DNA from: Cephalotus follicularis
Lineage: Eukaryota > Streptophyta > Magnoliopsida > Oxalidales > Cephalotaceae
Assembly: GCA_001972305.1 (NCBI GenBank)
Contig: BDDD01002300.1
Coordinates: 186,001 to 250,000, forward strand
Length of the DNA stretch: 64,000 nt
Direction: 5' to 3'
Position 1 is the stretch's first letter; every line of letters begins with the position of its first letter. Positions 58,926-64,000 of the stretch are shown here, piece by piece. A program made the translations under genes and the position numbers. Under the pieces are notes generated by a model. The model was not told where the DNA came from and ran no database searches. It saw only the letters and a program-made list of their open reading frames with translations.

Positions 58926-61800
58926 TGTAATGACCAGAAATTTTCATTAGAGATATTATTTATGAAAATATGATTTCTGTTGTTGAGATTACCAAATGCT
59001 ACAAGGGACTCGTAATATGACCCTAACGCTCGGGGGGATTCGGGGGTTCCGCTCCCCGGTGAGCGGACAGGGGGTCCTGCTGCCCGGACATCGGGCAGGG
59101 GCTCGGGGGCAGCGCCCCCGGAAGAAAATTTAATTTGGATATTTGTTTTAGATTGGAACATTTTGAAGTCATTATTTATGGATATACGGTAGATATATGA
59201 TTATTTTAAGGGTTGTACTGTGTGCCGTAAGCATGTTTGCGCGTCTTGGGACGTTGAAAGCATCAACTGCCTATTTTAAAGCGTCGACAGTTTGGTGAAA
59301 TGCTATTAAGTGTCGACAGTTATTTTAAGGCGTCGACAGTTTGGCTTCTTTTGTGGGTACTGAAATTGTGAGTTAAAGCGTCAATAGTTTGTTATAGTGT
59401 AATGGTGAAAGCGGCGACGCTTTCAAGCGTTAATTTTCCTTTGTTACGCGTCAACAGGCAGCGCTTAGAGCGCAAAGCGGTAGCACTTTGGGGCTTAAGC
59501 GGCGACGCTTAGCTCTTAACTGCCGACGCTTTAAGAAACAGGACGCGTGTCGCACAACGGATGGAAGAGAAGCGCTGCCATGCATTAAAAAAACGTTAAG
59601 TGTCACTTTCTGATGTAAGGGGGTGACGTTGGGCGGTTGAAGACTGCCTATTAATACCCCATTCAGCTTCATTGCTCAGCACACGGAGAAAGAGAGAAGA
59701 GGCAGACGGAAGAGAAAGAAGAAGATATGAAGAAAGGGAGAGAAAGAAGAAGAGAGGGAGAGAAAGAGAGAAAAGGAGAAGGAGGGAAAGAAGGAGAGGA
59801 AAGAGAGGAGAAGAGAAAAAGAAGGGGATTTCTGCTGAGATTTCAGTATAGGAGGTAGTCAAGTGTAGACAAAGGATGAAGGACTTTAAAGCAAGGTAAG
59901 GATTCCGATCTTTTTCCAAAGTATCAAATGTTTTTATCCTGCAATATGGATTCCTATTCATTTTCAAAAATATCAAATGTTTTTATTTTGCAGTAACATC
60001 TTTTGTCAAAAATATTTTTATGCTCATTTTTCTGAATTATTCTAACTTTTATGCCAAATTATTTTCTACAACTGATTACTATGTTTTATGTATTCCAAAA
60101 CTCTGCCAAATTCTCGGCAAAAATAATATGTTCCGTATTATAAAAGTTATGTAAGGATTCCTAATCACCTTTCCAAAGTATTTTATGGTGGTAAGGAAAA
60201 ACGCTACTTTTTTTTATATCAAAGTATTTTACGAAAATTCTATATTTTTACCAAAGTATTTTATACTTATTTTAAAGTATTTTCTGGAAAATTATTATTA
60301 TTATTATTTTACAAAAATGTTTTCAAATGTTTTACGAAATGGTTTTTAAACTCAGTTTTTCAAAATGTTTTCGAAATGTTTTCAAATGTTTTACAAAATT
60401 ATTTTATTAATGATTTGAGCTGATCACTCGAAGTATTAAGAAATGTTTTTACAAAATGAGAAAATGCAACGAACTAAGATGAACAACTACTGGATTGCGA
60501 TCCAGGGAGGATTAATCTAGTAAAAGATTAATGTTATGAGCGGAGAGTGCTCACGGGCATGCATGTGATGGAAGTTGGTGATCGGGGATGTGCACCTTGT
60601 CCCGGTGACTGGTTCAATTGGGTCTGTTTTTATGTTTTTATGAGCCCTCAGTTATTTTCGAAAAGTTCTGCTTCATGAGATATGAACAGAAAAGAATGTG
60701 ATTTTTAAAAGGAAATGATTTTCAAAATGTTTTTCAAAAGGATTTTCGAAATGTTTTCAAAAGGATTTTAACGATGTTTTCAAAAGTATGGCTATATTAT
60801 ATGCCAATATTTTCAAAAAGGAATGTTTTTATAACTATGATTCTTACTGGGCTATTTGAGCTCACTCCTTTCAATGTTTTGTTTTCAACTAAAATTGTCC
60901 AGGAAATGATCGAAGGTGGAATTACGAGTTTGAGAGGAAGTTCATAAAGGAAATTTTGGAAAGAAAGTATGGTTTTGTATCAACTGCTTTTGACATAACG
61001 AGTTTATGTTTCAACTGTATAACGGTGTTAGGACAAGTCTATGTTTTCCGCTGTTCAAGGTATTATGACAAATGACGTGTAGACATATATGTATAGAAAT
61101 GAAGGCTATAATTACGACGTTTACATAATTTGTTGTTGTTTACAAGTTGGTGTTGAAAGTTATAGAATATATATTTGAGGTTTTTAATTCTGCTATAAAT
61201 TATTATGAATATGATAATTCTTAAGTAATAAGGATATTTGAAGATATCAAGTTATCAATTATGAGGTGATGTTTCCGCCGTGAAATGAAATATGACAAGC
61301 TATGTATAAAGATAAAGGTAAATGAAAGGACTGTTCCAATGAGAGTAGTGATGTTGAAAATTGTAAAGACATATTTGAGATTATGAGAAATTAATGATAA
61401 ATGTTAGTAATAAGTAGAATTGTTATATGGAAAAAAAAGAAATGATAATTATGATACGTGGTGATGAATAGTATGATGATTTTAAGGTTCAAGATTTGTA
61501 TTTAAATGTTTCAATAAGAATTATGATGATTCTAAAGGTTTTGTATTAAGAGATTGTAAAGGTGCACTAAGAAACTATTAAATATGATAAATCGTAAATG
61601 ATTATACGATTATTGAATATCATGAATAAGATCCTATGAAGTTTAGTGTTTAAAGTTGTAAGTACATTCTGAAGTTATGAGTTTATGGATTACGATCTAA
61701 GCAATATCGTTTAAAAGGTTAAAGGTTTCACCCCACGTAACGCACCGGATTCTTGAGGTTCGTTTTGAGTATAAAGTAAACTCGAATCGGGGGCGTTACA
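58926..61800 (+). repeat. 3' LTR of D
   Basis: 2,875 bp, TGTAATGACCAG to GGGCGTTACA. It has the same landmarks as the 5' LTR: a GC-rich block (59025-59121), GCGTCGACAG-type motifs (59280-59530), a purine leader (59692-59828) and A/T-rich repeats. ATGAA follows at 61801-61805. Confidence 0.9.
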
Positions 61801-62867
61801 ATGAATCTCCAATAAAAACCAGCATGCCCGAGGAATGCACGGATATCCTTCACATTTCTAGGTGGAGGTAAATATTTGATTATTTCTACCTTGCCTTTAT
61901 CCACCTAAATTCCCTCATTCGACACTACATGGCTGAGAACGATCCCCTCCTTCACCATGAAATTGCACTTTTCCCAATTAAGCACCAAATTCTTCTCCAT
62001 ACTTCTTTCAAGCACTAATTTCATATGGTAAAGGCATTCAGAGAAGGTAGAACCATGCACAGAGAAGTCATCCATAAACACTTCAAGAAAATCTTCCACC
62101 ATGTTAGAGAAGATACTCATCATGCACCTCTGGAAAGTCGCAGGAGCATTGCAGAGGCCAAATGGCATGCGTCAATAAGCAAAAGTTCCAAAGGGGCATG
62201 TAAAGGTGGTCTTCTCTTGATCCTCTGGTATGATGGAAATTTGATTGTACCCAGAGTACCCATCAAGAAAACAGTAATAATCATGGCCAGCTAGCCAGTC
62301 CAACATTTGATTAATAAAAGGAAGGGGAAAATGATCCTTCTAGGTGGCTATATTCAACTTATGGTAGTTGATGCATGCCCTCCATCCAGTTTGCACCTTA
62401 GTCAGAATTAAGTCATTTGATGAGGACTGCACTACCGTCACTCCGGATTTCTTTGGGACAACATGGACTGGACTCACCCACTGACTATCCGAGATGGGAT
62501 AAATGATCCCATTGTCTAGTCACTTCAAAATTTCTTTTTGTATGGCTTCCTTCATCACAGGGTTTGCCCTTCTCTAAGGTTCTCTAGAAGGTTTGGATCC
62601 TTCTATGAGATTTATATGGTGTTGGCAAATAGAAGGGCTGATTCCCTTGATGTCGGCCATAGTCCAACCAATTGCCTCTTTATTTTCTTTGAGTAGGTGA
62701 ATAATCTTTTCTTCCTGATGTGGAGTAAGATCAGATGACAAAATAACAGGAAGAGTTTGGTTGTCACCTAAGAATGAATATTTCAAAGTAGAGGGCAATT
62801 CCTTTAATTCAAGTTTGGGAGGCTGTTCTATTTATGGTTTAGGTGGAGATATGGACAACACATCAAA
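61801..62867 (-). pseudogene. Tat-type reverse transcriptase part
   Basis: From 62867 downward: KELPSTLKYSFLGDN and ILSSDLTPHQEEKIIHLLKE (RT lead-in), WTMADIKGISPSICQHHINL, then the finger/palm region in decayed form. At 62168 it continues PFGLCNAPATFQRCMMSIFS, with the active-site box FMDDFSVHG near 62080. FMDDFSV is usual for Tat/Athila RT, unlike the FIDDILVY of the chromoviruses here. D begins at 61800. Broken. Confidence 0.85.
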
Positions 62868-64000
62868 TGTTGACTATTTAGTCTCAATCCTTGTTTTGAT
62901 GATAACATATTTGCATTTAACAAATCTACTTGATGTGCAAGGAATTACAAAATAAGTACCAAAGCAAATATACTATCTGCAGGACAAAAGTCATTGACAT
63001 TCCAGGGAAGAAGTCGACGTCCGTACAGAAAGACATCGACACCTTCCAAGAAGACATCGACGCCTTTCATGCCTAAAGTTACAGGACAAATTCGCAAGAA
63101 GACATCGACTTCTAAAGGAAAAAAACATCGACGTCCGTACAAAAGACGTCGATCCCTATCTCAAAGACATCGACGTCTTTGGGTGCCAAAGTTACAGGAC
63201 ATTTTCGTGCAATGACATCGACTTCTAAAGGCAAAGACATCGACGTCCGTACTAAAGACATGGACGCCTTTCAATGAACATCGACGCCTTCCTAGAGAAA
63301 CCTGGATTTTCCAGAAAACACATTGACTTCCACAGAAGAAGTCGACGAGATGTTCAAAGTGTCTATACCTGGAGATTATCCAGAAAAGACATCGACGCCT
63401 TATGAAAAGAAGTCGACGCCTTTTTAAATGAACAAGACCCGAGAAACATGGAACAACTATTTCAAGCACTACAACGGCTATCAGCTACAAAGACATCGAC
63501 GCCTTTCTAAAAGAAGTCGACGTCTTTATACCAGCAGAAATAAAAATCAAAGATTGCAACTATACATTCTTTAATCAAAAGCTTCCACAAATCAAGCAAC
63601 GGCTACAAACCTTTTATGGCTATAAAAGGAAGACTGAAACCTCTGAGAAGATGTGGAAAAACACGTGCAGAACATCATCAAGCAAAACATACATACAAAA
63701 GATCAAATCAAATTCAAAGAGCTTTCTTATCATATTTTAAGCTATTTTCTTGTTCTCACTAAATTGAGCTATTATCTTGTAATATCCAACCTGTGAGAGG
63801 TTTAGCTACAAACACTACATTTTATTCTTTGATTGTAATAGGAGAGCGAACCCTAGTGAATTTGGGGAGTGAACCCAAAGAGAATTGTAAGTGATTGAGG
63901 TCAATCACAAAGGTGTACCGAATAGCACCCGCAATTGTATTCGGAGAACCAGTGGAAACTCAAGGAGATCCTTGGGAAAAGTGGACGTAGGCAAGAGTTT
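62868..64000 (+). repeat. SIRE-like Copia LTR, cut by the window edge
   Basis: Starts TGTTGACTATTTAGTCTCAA, a diverged cousin of the LTR at 6083; it lies in the Tat-type RT. It has 15 or more GACATCGACGCCTTT-type motifs at 62995-63530, a TATAAAAGG box near 63620 and repeats of GTGAACCC-type sequence before the edge. At 63952-63984 it reads GTGGAAACTCAAGGAGATCC, as in the LTR piece at 51357-52322. Whether an internal region follows cannot be seen. Confidence 0.8.

Larger units (their letters stand above)
32029..61800 (+). mobile_element. Chromovirus D with E nested inside
   Basis: LTR ends are TGTAATGACCAG and GGGCGTTACA. The target duplication ATGAA is at 32024-32028 and 61801-61805, in the Tat-type pol. 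The inner part is heavily decayed: a gag remnant, a protease/RT remnant up to 36109, then RT, integrase and C-terminal remnants at 57579-58925, and a PPT. E splits it within RT. The LTRs differ by very roughly 4-6% by eye, so D is a few million years old at a typical plant rate. It has dozens of breaks. Confidence 0.9.
28010..62867 (-). mobile_element. Tat/Athila-type Ty3/gypsy element, split by D
   Basis: Minus strand. RT lies at 61801-62867, RNase H and integrase at 30131-32023, then a 3' noncoding stretch, a PPT and a 3' LTR at the low-coordinate end. Element D (32029-61800) sits inside pol with ATGAA on both sides. The RT/IN style and the post-pol sequence GCTTGAGGGCGAGCATTG leading to a GTATGGGGG tract are typical of Tat/Athila. 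It has no chromodomain. The 5' part (gag, 5' LTR) is not in the window; the right side meets a Copia-type LTR at 62868. It is broken, with several breaks. It is the outermost and therefore oldest layer on this side. Confidence 0.82.

Overview
The window is nuclear DNA of a flowering plant, almost entirely nested LTR retrotransposons. The plant call rests on chromodomain-bearing Ty3/gypsy elements, Copia primer sites complementary to initiator tRNA-Met, a plant-type L1 LINE with a C-terminal RNase H, a CACTA terminus, and a fragment of a SUVH4/KRYPTONITE-like histone methyltransferase gene. I cannot name the species. No intact host gene was found; the sequence reads as heterochromatic, repeat-packed DNA.

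Left part (1-5613): the 5' end of a minus-strand Ty3/gypsy element (1-1540), a decayed three-exon piece of a SUVH4-like gene (1723-2976) whose intron carries a 41-bp retroposon stub with a perfect 16-bp target duplication, a tRNA-like sequence, a CACTA-type end, and a 5'-truncated L1 LINE on the minus strand.

Middle-left (5614-28008): an LTR-like segment (I) is split by a chromovirus (B, 5991-25873, duplication TTATG). B's 5' LTR holds a gag-only SIRE-like Copia element (6083-14140, duplication GTATT), which holds the 5' end of another gypsy element (8785-12038). B's 3' LTR holds a solo LTR (C, 22581-25311, duplication CCTAT). A diverged relative of the B LTR (H) follows.

Right part (28010-62867): a minus-strand Tat/Athila-type element is split by chromovirus D (32029-61800, duplication ATGAA). 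D is split by chromovirus E (36110-57578, ATATG/AAATG). E holds a 193-bp LTR-like insert and, inside its 3' LTR, a patchwork that includes chromovirus F in circularly permuted order (pol, LTR, gag). F's LTR holds a SIRE-like Copia fragment, so nesting reaches five levels. A SIRE-like LTR (62868 onward) runs off the right edge.

The most unusual signal is not a gene. Nearly every long LTR here, from Copia, several chromoviruses and the Tat-type element, carries a cluster of short palindromes centred on TCGA (AAAGACATCGACGTCTTT and GCGTCGACGC types). The type does not follow element phylogeny, and exact 18-bp matches cross the Copia/gypsy divide. This looks like a regulatory module shared or convergently acquired by unrelated retrotransposons. 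The second notable structure is the circularly permuted F copy with about 267 bp of terminal redundancy, as expected if a one-LTR circle had re-entered the chromosome.
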